DNA from: Hydrangea macrophylla
Lineage: Eukaryota > Streptophyta > Magnoliopsida > Cornales > Hydrangeaceae
Length of the DNA stretch: 64,000 nucleotides
Reading direction: 5' to 3'
NCBI GenBank assembly: GCA_033977485.1
Contig: CM066987.1
Location: 50,843,033-50,907,032, forward strand
Part shown: in pieces, positions 55,298 to 64,000 of the stretch
How the letters are laid out: each line of letters opens with the position of its first letter
Position numbering within the stretch: position 1 is the stretch's first letter
Translations under genes and position numbers: made by a program
Notes under the pieces: model-generated
Told to the model about the DNA's origin: nothing
Seen by the model: the letters and a program-made list of their open reading frames with translations, nothing else
The model's database searches: none

Positions 55298-55796
55298 GCT
55301 CCTCAGAAGCCCAGAAAATTACGTTTAGGCCCCCAGAGGTTCCGGTATTCGCGAAAAGGCCCTATTTCGTCCGAAATTCACAGAAAATGCATACGAACTC
55401 CAAATTGAGGTTGTGATATACCGTTGGAAAGGTAATGGAGTCTACTTTACATAAAAAATAGTTCGGGGATAGGTCACTTTGAAAAGTTTTGCGGTATTCG
55501 CGATAAAAGCTGATTTGATCGCCTTTTCCACCTTCGGAAATTCAAAATAAATTCGTTTTAAATCCAGAAATTATGTGCGATATACCGTTGGAAAGCTATT
55601 GACCTCTAGTATCCATGAAAAATATTTGAAAATTGTTTCGGTGCCCCGATTCCAAAGTCAAATCTTGGTCAAACTGGTCAAACCTGGGATTCCCGGGAAG
55701 TTCTGGGAACCTCTGGGAGCTCCCAGGAGCTGATGTTTTCGCTCGATTTTCTTTTGGAACTTGTTTTAATACTTTTCTCATGATTTAAAATGATTC

Positions 55797-55890
55797 TGGT
55801 GAATTCGGACGATTTCGGTCAAACTTGGTCAAACTTGGTCAAACCTGGTCAAACCTTGGTCAAACCTAGTCAAACCTTGGTCAAACCGGT
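55797..55890 (+). repeat. GGTCAAAC tandem tract
   Basis: About eight copies of TTGGTCAAACC-like 11-13-mers. TCCGGGAACTTCCGGGACTT follows. Similar single words occur at 55660-55690. Confidence 0.8.
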
Positions 55891-56183
55891 CAACGGGGAC
55901 TTTCCGGGAACTTCCGGGACTTCCGGGGGTCTCTGGGAGCTGACGATTTCTTCCGGTTTTATTTAAAAACTCATTTTATCACTTTTTTTACGACGTAGTA
56001 TGTTTTCAGAACTTTGGGACCAAATCTGGGAGTTTTCGGGCTTTCAGGGGCATTTTGGTCATTCTGAGCATTCTGAGAGATAGAGCTGACTTCCGAGAGT
56101 CCTTTTGAGTCTTTTACGATCATTGTGAACCACCAAGCTATGGGTCTCCTAAATCTGATAGCCGACAAAATGGGGTGTCTACA

Positions 56184-56200
56184 GTTTGCCCCTCTTTGGC
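56184..56200 (-). other. polypurine tract of the gag-only element
   Basis: Minus strand GCCAAAGAGGGGCAAAC directly precedes the 3' LTR (TGTAGACACC). It fixes the LTR boundary and the element's orientation. Confidence 0.8.
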
Positions 56201-57169
56201 ATGAACTTGCGAGGCAACGCATGTCGCAAGCGAGTGCCAAAGTTTTGAAGAGACAGGACTTTTTGGAGGCTATAGATTTAGGACAAACAGCGTTTGCAAA
56301 AGATGGAAGGATGATGCTGGTCGTGCTCCGCGTGAGCTGCCTACGTATCCCAAGGGGAATCAGACCAGGACGTAGTTCAAGACACAAAGGGATAAATCAC
56401 ATATGCACATACACAACAATCAGGCGGATGCTATGCTATATGAGGATGATATGCAATGTGTGGATGTGATATGATCTCATACATGAGTCCTATCATGCCT
56501 AGTTTTCTGATCCTAGAATGAGCAGGTGCCAAGGGGTGTGCCACTCCGAGTGGGCTAGTGTTGTGTTAGTATTTGTGACTGTGATGTGGTGGATGACTCG
56601 GATAAGGACACCAAGGCTTAGGAGGCTCAGGGTCTGGGGGCAAAACTTTTGAAACTTGGGAAGTGCGCTTTGCAAACGAGTGAGGCAGATCAGATGTGCT
56701 TTGTTTAGCAGACGACAACCAAAGGTGACCGAGGGATTTTGTGATAAAAATGGACAGATGAGAAAGCTCATGATGATCAGTGGACACGGATCCTTGAATT
56801 GTGAATAGATAGTGCTTGCCCTGGGAATCAGGGTGATTTGACTGTGGATGATGTTTTCAATCGCTGGCAGATCCTTATGATGACAAGCCGGAGAATCGGT
56901 CCGGACTTCTGTTATCTTCTGCAGGGGATGGTAGGGGACTCTCTGAGAATCTCTCTTCTTGATCGGGAACCAGGATCCATCTCTGAATCTCTCACGGTTG
57001 ATCAAATCTTTCGGCGCTCAATCCAAGAGGGCCGGTCGGGGCCTCCGGGAGCTGAAGGATAACATACTCTACTAGGAAGAAGGAAATACGTCCGTTAAAT
57101 GGGAGTAAAGGTATCATTCTATTTGTGACAGAGATGATTTGCGGCGGTTTGACACTGATGGAGGGTGAT
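56201..57169 (-). other. non-coding 3' part of the gag-only element
   Basis: A CTGCCTACGTATCCC ... CAGGACGTAGTTCAAG motif at about 56337-56380 recurs three times at 59220-59480. The minus-strand ORF 56499-57005 (168 codons) has no recognisable domain and low complexity in places, so I do not call it. Confidence 0.5.
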
Positions 57170-58275
57170 AATCAATAGCAACTTATGGACTTATGTTGCT
57201 AGGATGAAAGAAGATCATCAACTGCCACTCGTGGACTTATGATGCTAGGAGAAAGGAAGATCATCAACAGCCACTCATGGACTTATGTTGCTAGGAGAAA
57301 GGAAGATCATCAACAGCCATTCGTGGACTTATGTTGCATGAATGAAGGAGGATGACCAACAGCCACTCATGGACTTATGTTGCTAGGAGAAAGGAAGATC
57401 ATCAACAACCATTCGTGGACTTATGTTGCATGAAGAAAGATGAAAGATCAAAAGCCACTCATGGACTTATGTTGCTAGGAGAAAGGAAGATCATCAACAG
57501 CCATTCGTGGACTTATGTTGCTAGGAGGAAGGAAGATCATCAACAGCCACTCATGGACTTATGTTGCTTGGAGGAAAGATGAAAGATCAACAGCCACTCA
57601 TGGACTTATGTTGCATGAAGAAAGATGAAAGATCAACAGCCACTCATGGACTTATGTTGCTAGGAGAAAAGAAGATCATCAACAGCCATTCGTGGACTTA
57701 TGTTGCATGAAGAAGGAAGATCAACAGCCACACATGGACTTATGTTGCTTGGAGGAAGGGAGATCAATAGCCACACGTGGACTTATGTTGCTTGGAGGAA
57801 GGGAGATCAATAGCCACACGTGGACTTATGTTGCTTGGAGGAAGGGAGATCAATAGCCACACGTGGACTTATGTTGCTTGGAGGAAGGGAGATCAATAGC
57901 CACACGTGGACTTATGTTGCATGGACGAAGGAAGATCATCAACAGCCACTCATGGACTTATGTTGCATGAAGAAAGATGAAAGATCAACAGCCACTCATG
58001 GACTTACGTTGCTAGGAGAAATGAAGATCATCAACAGCCATTCGTGGACTTATGTTGCATGAACGAAGAAAGATGATGGATCAACAGCCACTCATGGACT
58101 TATGTTGCACAGATGAAAGAAGATCATCAACAGCCACTCATGGACTTATGTTGCATAAACGAAGAAAGATGGTCAACAGCCACTCATGGACTTATGTTGC
58201 ACAGATGAAAGAAGATCATCAACAGCCACTCATGGACTCATGTTGCATGAACGAAGAAAGATGATGGTCAACTTT
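57170..58275 (+). repeat. minisatellite block 1, ~46-bp unit
   Basis: Roughly 23 copies of a unit built on CAACAGCCACTCATGGACTT + ATGTTGC, with variable GAAGAAAGATGAAAGATC spacers. In-frame runs (SHSWTYVARRKEDHQQPL) come from the repeat. Minisatellites between pol and the 3' LTR are typical of Ogre-like elements. Confidence 0.92.
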
Positions 58276-58799
58276 CGACGGTTTGGAAAGGGATGAAATT
58301 TTCCCCAAGTTTGGACGCTTCTCATGCTGACGCCTTAACCGGTGCAGTAATGGTGTTTGGTACTCCTGTTTATATTGGCATGCTCTTTATAACTTGATTT
58401 GAAAAATTCATTATTCGTCACTGTTGACTTACACATTTGAGACTACGACCGACTCTTTTCCTGAAAAAGACTATGACAGACTCAAAACTGACAGATACCG
58501 ACACGCGAGGGTGACACATTTGACACCTAAATGAAACAAGCTCGACTTGCCAAGACTTGATGTGCTTTCATCATAAACGATGTACCATTTCTCTTTTGTG
58601 TTTACTTCTCACCTTAACGTGGCATCACTTTGATGGTGAATCTTATTTTGAAAATTTTTCCCTACTGATCTAATCAATTTCTTTGCTTCTCCCAAGATGT
58701 GCTTCGAATTAGTGCCTTAGCTTATGGAATAAAAGATGCTCCATTTCCATCTATTCAAGACAATTCTTGTGACTTGAAGGCTTACCATTGGTGTATAGG
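58276..58799 (-). other. non-coding interior of the gag-only element
   Basis: No ORF or repeat of note; no pol homology on either strand. Confidence 0.45.
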
Positions 58800-59035
58800 G
58801 ATCGGGTGGCAAACGAAGTTTGCCCCTAGTTTGAAGGCCATGACGTGGGATCGGTAGGCAAACGAGGTAAATGACCGAAGTTTGCCCCTAGTTTGGAGGA
58901 AGGTTCATTGGAGGTTTTGGGCAAACGAGGTAGGTGACCGAAGTTTGCCCCTTGTGTGAAGGGTAGATAGTAAAAGTCAGGCAAACGAGGCGGGTAGCCG
59001 AAGTTTGCCCCTTGTGTGGAAGGTGATTTTCTGGC
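58800..59035 (+). repeat. minisatellite block 2, 60-bp unit
   Basis: GAAGTTTGCCCCT recurs at about 58816, 58878, 58939 and 58999, paired each time with GGCAAACGAGG. Four copies. Confidence 0.88.
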
Positions 59036-59219
59036 TTGAGGCATGGACCGTGACTTTAATCTCTCAAATGCTCATAACTTTTTCCTAGGCACCAGTGAGG
59101 TGACCTAGCAAGCTCTTTTCTCTCTTTTGTTATTGCTCACCTTGGATTTAACTCTAATTTTTGCCTAGGCGTCCTTTCGGATTTTCGACCTAGCGAGCCA
59201 TCCTTCTTTTTTTTCTTTT

Positions 59220-59480
59220 TTGAAAGTCTGCCTACGTACCCCCGAGTGGGGATCAGGTCCAACGTAGTTCGGGCATGGTTGGGAAGAAGCGGGTTGATTT
59301 TTGGGTAGGTGGGGTGACCGAACCGATGCGGTTGCCTACGTATCCCCGAGTGGGAATCAGGTCGAGCGTAGTTCAAGGCTTGAAGGAAATTGGTTTGATT
59401 ATGATGGTGTTGACCGAACCGATGTGGTTTCCTACGTATCCCCGAGTGGGAATCAGGTCGAGCGTAGTTCAAGGCAAGGC
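59220..59480 (+). repeat. repeat block 3, ~100-bp unit with CCTACGTA...CGTAGTTC
   Basis: Three copies (about 59230, 59333, 59431) of CCTACGTATCCCCGAGTGGG followed by AATCAGGTCGAGCGTAGTTC. The minus-strand ORF 59137-59646 (DSHSGIRR repeats) is produced by this block. Confidence 0.88.
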
Positions 59481-59646
59481 TTGAAATAAGGGGTTTGAGG
59501 TATGAGGGTTTTTCAAACCAATCGTCTAAGAAGTTCAAACTTGAGCCACTTGTGGTAGCTTTGAATAAAAAAGATTCAGTTTCAATCTCCCTTTCTTTTC
59601 TTTTTCTTTTTCTTTTTCTTTTGTTTTGAGGATTGATCCTTTTCAC

Positions 59647-60527
59647 TTTTGCCTAGCCAGTCAATTTTTGCTTTTCATGTAGTTGATTCTTGCAAGATCC
59701 TTCAATCGCAATCTCAGAATTCCAGAATGTGCATGTCAGCTCTCGGAATTTATTTGTGGTCATTCCGTGCCTTTTGAAATGTGATCTTGGCACGTTCTTA
59801 AGATGTATCTTGAAGCGTATGATTCCCTTATCAAAATTTTCTTCAATCTTTTGACTAGCTAGGGTCAGATTTTGGAAATCAACACCTTTTTAGCTCTCAC
59901 TTTTGCCTAGGTGCCCTTTCGGGTTTTCAACCTAGCGAGCTCTTTTTTGTTCTTTTTCTTTGTTTTTTTTTTTTTTTTTTTTTTAAAGTGGAGATGAAAC
60001 TCACTGAAATGTTTGGCTACCATCAAGGACCAAGTCCGCACAGGTTCGCATGGCTATCAATTGGGTTGGGCCCAAGGCTTTGAAATGGTAGGAATGGTGG
60101 AAAGGGTGTTGGGCAAGCCCCAAGTCGGTTTCAAGTATGTCTTTTCAAGATTGAAGCAAGAGAATCTTTAAATTCTTAAAGTAAGGCTATTCAATTCTCG
60201 GCTCTTCATCATTGTCAGCGCAAAATTGACTTTGACCTTTCAGGATTTTTTTGTTTGAGTAAAAAAAAAATATTTTTTTTAGCACAGTAATATCCATGGT
60301 AATTTGAAAAGTGACACTTCAGTTCAGCGATTCATGCATCTATGACTAGGCACATTAGATTAGGCAAAATGAGACTTCATTCCATCACTAGAGAAGGTTA
60401 CAGACTCATAACAACTTGATGACAGACGGACTCGACCACAAGACTAAACTTAAAATAGACAAAACACACAACAGACTCGACTGGACTTGACCCGGTCTCA
60501 AATGGAATGTCACAGTGACTCGCTTAT

Positions 60528-60564
<37 letters not shown>

Positions 60565-60651
60565 CATCCTCATTTGTTTTGATAGCAAAAGTCCCAAACA
60601 CCATCGCTTCACCGGCACAAGTTCAACATTCATGGTCCTCAGCGAAGGGGA
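59647..60651 (-). other. non-coding region where pol would be expected
   Basis: Directly 3' of gag on the minus strand. Contains T/A homopolymers (about 59969-59984 and 60531-60558) and short ORFs only. No DTG, YIDD or integrase motif is visible. Confidence 0.6.
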
Positions 60652-61935
60652 TCATTGAAATGGATAGGTCATGGGTTGGTCCAGACCGAGGTAGTGAATT
60701 GGATTGGGGTGCGGCGCATCATCTAAGAGATCCTGAATTGAGTGACGGAGCCTCTTACAGTTGTCGGTCTCATGGCCTTGGTCTTGGTGGTAATCACAAT
60801 ACTTGGATTCATTGTACCCAGGAGGTGGGTGATTAGGAGGCTTACTGGGCTCCAAAGGTACAAGGTGGACCTTTTGAACAAGCTGATTGAGAGCGGAGGA
60901 TAAGCTCATGTCAAGTGGTGTGAAGACTCTTTGGTTTCCTTTCTTGTGCCTCTTACTGCAGTCATTTTGGCTTGATGATGGGCTTAAGGCATTGACATCT
61001 AGGCTCTCTTGATCTTCACCAAAGGTATGGGGTCTCTTCTCCTTTTTCAGTGACCCAGCTCCATTGATCTTGCCTTCACAGATAGCATCCTCGATTCTAG
61101 TCCCAACCTCAAACAACTCTTCAAATGTTGAGATGGATTGGTAGAATAGTTTTTCATGGTATACCGGTTGCAGGTTCTTGACCAGCATACGTACTTGCTC
61201 TTTCTCAGCAGGCCTGTGGATCATTTGGGCTACTTTATTCCTCCATCTGCTCAAGAATGCAGCGAAGGACTCATTGAAATTCTGCCTGGTAGTTTCCAGA
61301 TCTCGGATGGTGACATCAAGCTCTTGGTTGTAAGAGTAATGATCAATGAAAGTTCTAGCAACATCTTCCCAAACTCGGGTCTTGGAAGTTTCAAGGGTTA
61401 GGAACCAGGATAGTGCGGCTTTCTGGAGGGTTTGAGGGAACAGCATAGCTATGTGCTCATGGGTGCAGCCCATTGACTGGAAAATGCTCATACAAAACTT
61501 CACGTGGCTCTTCGGATTTCCAGTTCCATCAAAACGGTCGATTTCAGGCATCTTGAAGTTCTCGGGTAGCCTCACCTTGTTGGGCTCAAACAATCCTTCC
61601 AGATCTAACATGTAATCGTCGACTCCCTTACTCTTCCTTAGTATGTTCTCAAGCTTGTCGACCTTGTCCATTTTCTCTTGGAGCTTTTTCTCATATACAG
61701 GCGGCGGGACCCCTTGAAACCATTCTTCTTCCCCATTGTTCTCGGGAGGCGGTCCAAATCTAGGCGGTGGTGGTGGGAACCTAGGTGGGTACTGTGGTTG
61801 CTGTTGTCGGAACTCTTCCATAAATTTCAGGACTTGAGTCAGCCGATCTGACTGTTGATTTATTAATTCAGTGACCTTGGCTTCCAAAGTTTCCTGATTC
61901 ATGTTGAATTTTCTCGGCGGACTGATTCTAACCAA
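60652..61935 (-). CDS. gag: gag protein of an Ogre/Tat-type element, 427 aa, intact
   Basis: Starts MVRISPPRKFNMNQETLEAK (an alternative start is Met12). It has a Gln/Pro-rich stretch (about residues 44-70), a short coiled coil (KKLQEKMDKVDKLENIL), and the gag core from about 125 to 290 (MPEIDRFDGTGNPKSHVKF, SFAAFLSRWRNKVAQM, QVRMLVKNLQPVYHEKL). A Lys-rich linker precedes a CX2HX4HX4C knuckle, C380 to C393 (CDYHQDQGHETDNC). It ends at a stop rather than running into protease. Particle formation would use this protein, while reverse transcription and integration need a partner's pol. Confidence 0.92.
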   Translation of the reverse strand: MVRISPPRKFNMNQETLEAKVTELINQQSDRLTQVLKFMEEFRQQQPQYPPRFPPPPPRFGPPPENNGEEEWFQGVPPPVYEKKLQEKMDKVDKLENILRKSKGVDDYMLDLEGLFEPNKVRLPENFKMPEIDRFDGTGNPKSHVKFCMSIFQSMGCTHEHIAMLFPQTLQKAALSWFLTLETSKTRVWEDVARTFIDHYSYNQELDVTIRDLETTRQNFNESFAAFLSRWRNKVAQMIHRPAEKEQVRMLVKNLQPVYHEKLFYQSISTFEELFEVGTRIEDAICEGKINGAGSLKKEKRPHTFGEDQESLDVNALSPSSSQNDCSKRHKKGNQRVFTPLDMSLSSALNQLVQKVHLVPLEPSKPPNHPPPGYNESKYCDYHQDQGHETDNCKRLRHSIQDLLDDAPHPNPIHYLGLDQPMTYPFQ

Positions 61936-62239
61936 ATGACTGCTCGAACTTCTGACCCAGGATGGGGATCTCAGTGGCTGATTTTGGGAATCTACAATGA
62001 CCTATAGATTCGAGAGGAGTGTATCAGATTCTGATAGTGATGACTAGAGAGACAATGACAGTGAGGTTAAGGAAGATGGACTGACTTATGTACAGACTGA
62101 CTGAGATAGTGTACGCAGACTGATGAGAATGGTGCATGCACATGAGACAAGCATGCAGATGCAAGCCCTAATCTATATGATGCCCCTACTTCTAACAGAT
62201 AGAAGTTAAACAAATAAGGTCCTAGCCATACAGAGTGTG
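61936..62239 (-). other. gag leader of the gag-only element
   Basis: No extra ORF like that of typical Ogre elements. Contains scattered GACTGA/CAGTCT words. Nothing else seen. Confidence 0.4.
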
Positions 62240-62905
62240 CTAACCTTACTTTCCAGTATGATCACCAAGGGATAACAGGGATTTCCGGGATACTTTGGGA
62301 ATTTCGGATAGAGTTTCTGGGAGAAACATGGGTTTGGAAGATTCGGAGAAATTTCTAGTTTCTAGGAGAAAAAAGGATTTCTGGTTGATTTGGACTGAGC
62401 TTCTAGGAGAAACTGGTATTTTGGGTATTTCTGAGAAATATGGATAGAGTTTCCAGGGGAAACAAGTATATCTGGGCATTTCTGGGTGATTTGGGCAGAG
62501 ATGTTGGATTTTTGGAGAATCTGGGAGATTTGGGCAGAGCTTCTGGGAAAACAGGTACTTTGGATATTTCTAGGAAATTTGGATAGAGTTTCTAGGAGAT
62601 AGGACAGAGTTTTTGGGAGAAACTGGTATATCTGGGAAATCAGGGAGATTTAGACAGAGTTTTTTTTTTTTTTTTTTTTTTTTGGGGGAAAAACTGGTTA
62701 ATATGGTTATATCTGGGATATCTGGACAGAGTTTCTGGGAAAAATTGGTTAATATGGGTGTATCTGGGATATCTGGACAGAGTTTCTAGGAGAACTGGAT
62801 AATATGGTTATATATGGGATATCTGGACAGAGTTTCTAGGAGAAACTGAGCAATATGGTTATATCTGGGATATCTGGACAGAGTTTTTGGGAGAAACAGG
62901 TTATG
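62240..62905 (+). repeat. minisatellite block 4 in the 5' untranslated region
   Basis: Degenerate TTTCTGGGAGAAAC / ATATCTGGGATATCTGGACAG units. The last copies are 51 bp apart (about 62723, 62775, 62825, 62876). A T-run interrupts at about 62661-62682. Confidence 0.85.
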
Positions 62906-63500
62906 ATGGTGATCATACTGTCTAGCTAGTTTTCATACTCCTATGTCCTAGGACCAACAAACAAGGCTTGCGGTGTATATCTTTGTGAACATGGAGCAGA
63001 CTTCCTTACCATGGTGCCTAGGCAGGTCACTCAATGTGGTCACATGTAAGTGATTGCCTTGGGGATCATAAGAAAGAAGTTCTGCCTCATGCCACATAAG
63101 CGTCTACACCGCGCAGGTAATCCCGTCAGGGCATACAACAGTTATATCACATTGTCCTATCTGAAAAGATAAATGAATAGTCCTATGAAAGGTTCTACAG
63201 GAATCTATATGCAAAGGCTGGGTTTAGTCAAAGAGGGTCCGTTGACGAGAGTTCCAATATACCGTCAGGGAGACAGTACGGAGGTTTTTACTCTTTTTGA
63301 TATACCTTGGAAGGTACAGTATCAACGGTGACTTGTGCCCTGGCACAGCAAGACCTGAACAATGTCAGCGCCGCGTTTCAGACACAGTCGGAGGGGGGAA
63401 ATGCAAGAGTGCAATGCGGTGAACCAGACACAGTAAAAAGATGATTTTAAGGATGCTTCTTATGAGTCAAACCTCTGTATTATTTTGTTTTGAAAATAAA
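62906..63500 (-). other. leader region between PBS and minisatellite block 4
   Basis: Mixed-composition DNA with no ORF over 60 codons and no recognised motif. Confidence 0.45.
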
Positions 63501-63520
63501 TATCCCCAGCAGAGTCGCCA
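63501..63520 (-). other. primer binding site of the gag-only element
   Basis: Minus strand TGGCGACTCTGCTGGGGATA, three bases inside the 5' LTR. This sequence is characteristic of Ogre/Tat elements and is usually assigned to tRNA-Arg. Confidence 0.8.
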
Positions 63521-63523
63521 GAT

Positions 63524-64000
63524 TGTGGATACCGGAAGTGGACCACTTCTCTCTTGTTTGAGATTGTTTTGAAATTGATTTTGACTTGGATCAAAGAAAA
63601 GAAAATAGTCTGTTGAAAACAGATACAGAGTCGCCACTTGGTCTTTAAGGAACCAAGAAACCTAATTTTGACTCACCCAAGCGGATAAGGGCACCGGCCC
63701 TTCATAACCAAAGAACTTGGTTCGGGGTTTTGGTACGAGTGAGGAAGGAGCCTTTGTCGCGACTAAAACACCCTCAACTCGCCCCGTCTCTCGACGGGCC
63801 TCAATTAGCATCCAAATAATCATCTTATACTATGTTTGGTTCGACAATTAATACTATTGTAGTATATTACATCACATAAGAAAACTTGAAATTGGAAGAT
63901 CAAAAGATAAGATATCATTCATAAGATCTAAGCCAAATATCATACAATGTAAAGTGAAAATCACACAAATAAACCTAGGAAAAATCGTCTAATCATATAT
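63524..64000 (-). repeat. 5' LTR of the gag-only element, partial
   Basis: The first 477 bp (plus orientation) repeat 52878-53354 with one visible difference. About 2.8 kb should continue beyond the window. Confidence 0.93.

Larger units (their letters stand above)
52878..56183 (-). repeat. 3' LTR of the gag-only element
   Basis: 3306 bp, unusually long. It contains a GC-rich duplicated near-palindrome (55259-55297) and a GGTCAAAC tandem tract (55797-55890). No gene; short ORFs within it have no domains. Confidence 0.9.
52878..64000 (-). mobile_element. non-autonomous gag-only Ogre/Tat-type LTR retrotransposon, cut by the window end
   Basis: Direct LTRs at 52878-56183 and from 63524 onward. 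Minus-strand start TGTAGACACCCCATTTTG and end GGTATCCACA, PBS TGGCGACTCTGCTGGGGA and the gag type fit the Ogre/Tat group. GTAGC (52873-52877) is the presumed target duplication; its partner lies outside. The 7.3-kb interior holds one intact gag ORF and four minisatellite blocks, but no protease, RT, RNase H or integrase on either strand. That resembles the TR-GAG class of non-autonomous elements. Only one difference is visible over the 477 bp of LTR present twice (A at left, G at right, near 63834), so insertion was recent. Confidence 0.9.

Noticed and set aside
56499..57005. 168-codon minus-strand ORF in the gag-only element
   Set aside because: No retroelement motif and it overlaps other open frames; not supported as pol or an accessory gene.
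57352..58264. ORFs with SHSWTYVA repeats
   Set aside because: Direct translation of the ~46-bp minisatellite.
57170..58275. CRISPR-like array (regular repeats with variable spacers)
   Set aside because: Repeats and spacers are both degenerate and related, within a plant LTR retrotransposon; no cas genes.
59137..59646. 169-codon minus-strand ORF with DSHSGIRR repeats
   Set aside because: Generated by the ~100-bp repeat block of the gag-only element.

Overview
This window looks like repeat-rich intergenic DNA from a flowering plant nuclear genome, probably a eudicot. It is AT-rich, has no operons or bacterial-type genes, and carries diagnostic plant transposable-element families: Ty3/gypsy chromovirus and Tat/Ogre retrotransposons, CACTA, MULE-like, hAT-like, Harbinger-like and Stowaway DNA elements, a Helitron and a tRNA-derived SINE. 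I find no confidently recognisable host gene. A possible 5' leader leaves the left edge on the minus strand, and one 204-codon ORF at 14.3 kb is unrecognised.

Layout. 1-1750: a possible leader and old repeats. 1751-6609: a non-autonomous CACTA element (TSD AGT) with transposase remnants and two arrays of a ~179-bp repeat. 8077-8327: a Stowaway MITE. 8988-11119: a MULE-like element (TSD TAGTTAATAT). 11.5-13.9 kb: hAT-like, Harbinger-like and foldback MITEs. 15.8-21.4 kb: a possible hAT-like element split by a minus-strand Helitron (17452-21248, A|TC...CTAG|T). 21709-28389: a degenerate Tat-lineage gypsy element on the minus strand (TSD CTAGT, LTRs about 8% diverged). 28998-29148: a SINE. 30037-32316: a 2.3-kb minisatellite of a 21-bp unit. 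33038-43501: a very young, nearly intact chromovirus (Tekay/Del-like) on the plus strand (TSD TTTAT). It is inserted in the ruins of an older chromovirus (32625-33037 and 43502-45165). 45200-47640: an old opposite-strand LTR of the young element's family, split by a solo LTR (45423-47180). 47.7-49.2 kb: MITEs. 49608-51763: a second solo LTR (TSD TATAC). 52328-52579: a Stowaway MITE. 52878 to beyond 64000: a young, minus-strand Ogre/Tat-type element with a single gag ORF and no visible pol, so it probably depends on a helper.

How the parts work together. The young chromovirus has promoter, primer binding site, gag, protease, RT, RNase H, a DD35E integrase, a chromodomain-like tail and a polypurine tract. 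It also has an unusual extra ORF (302 aa, extremely acidic) between the primer binding site and gag. A single in-frame TAG separates the gag core from the zinc knuckles. Its LTRs carry 14-15 perfect CAATCGATTG palindromes in pairs about 20 bp apart. The same paired design, as CAGTCGACTG or decayed variants, recurs in three other LTRs of the window. I regard this shared architecture and the acidic ORF as the strongest candidates for undescribed biology here.
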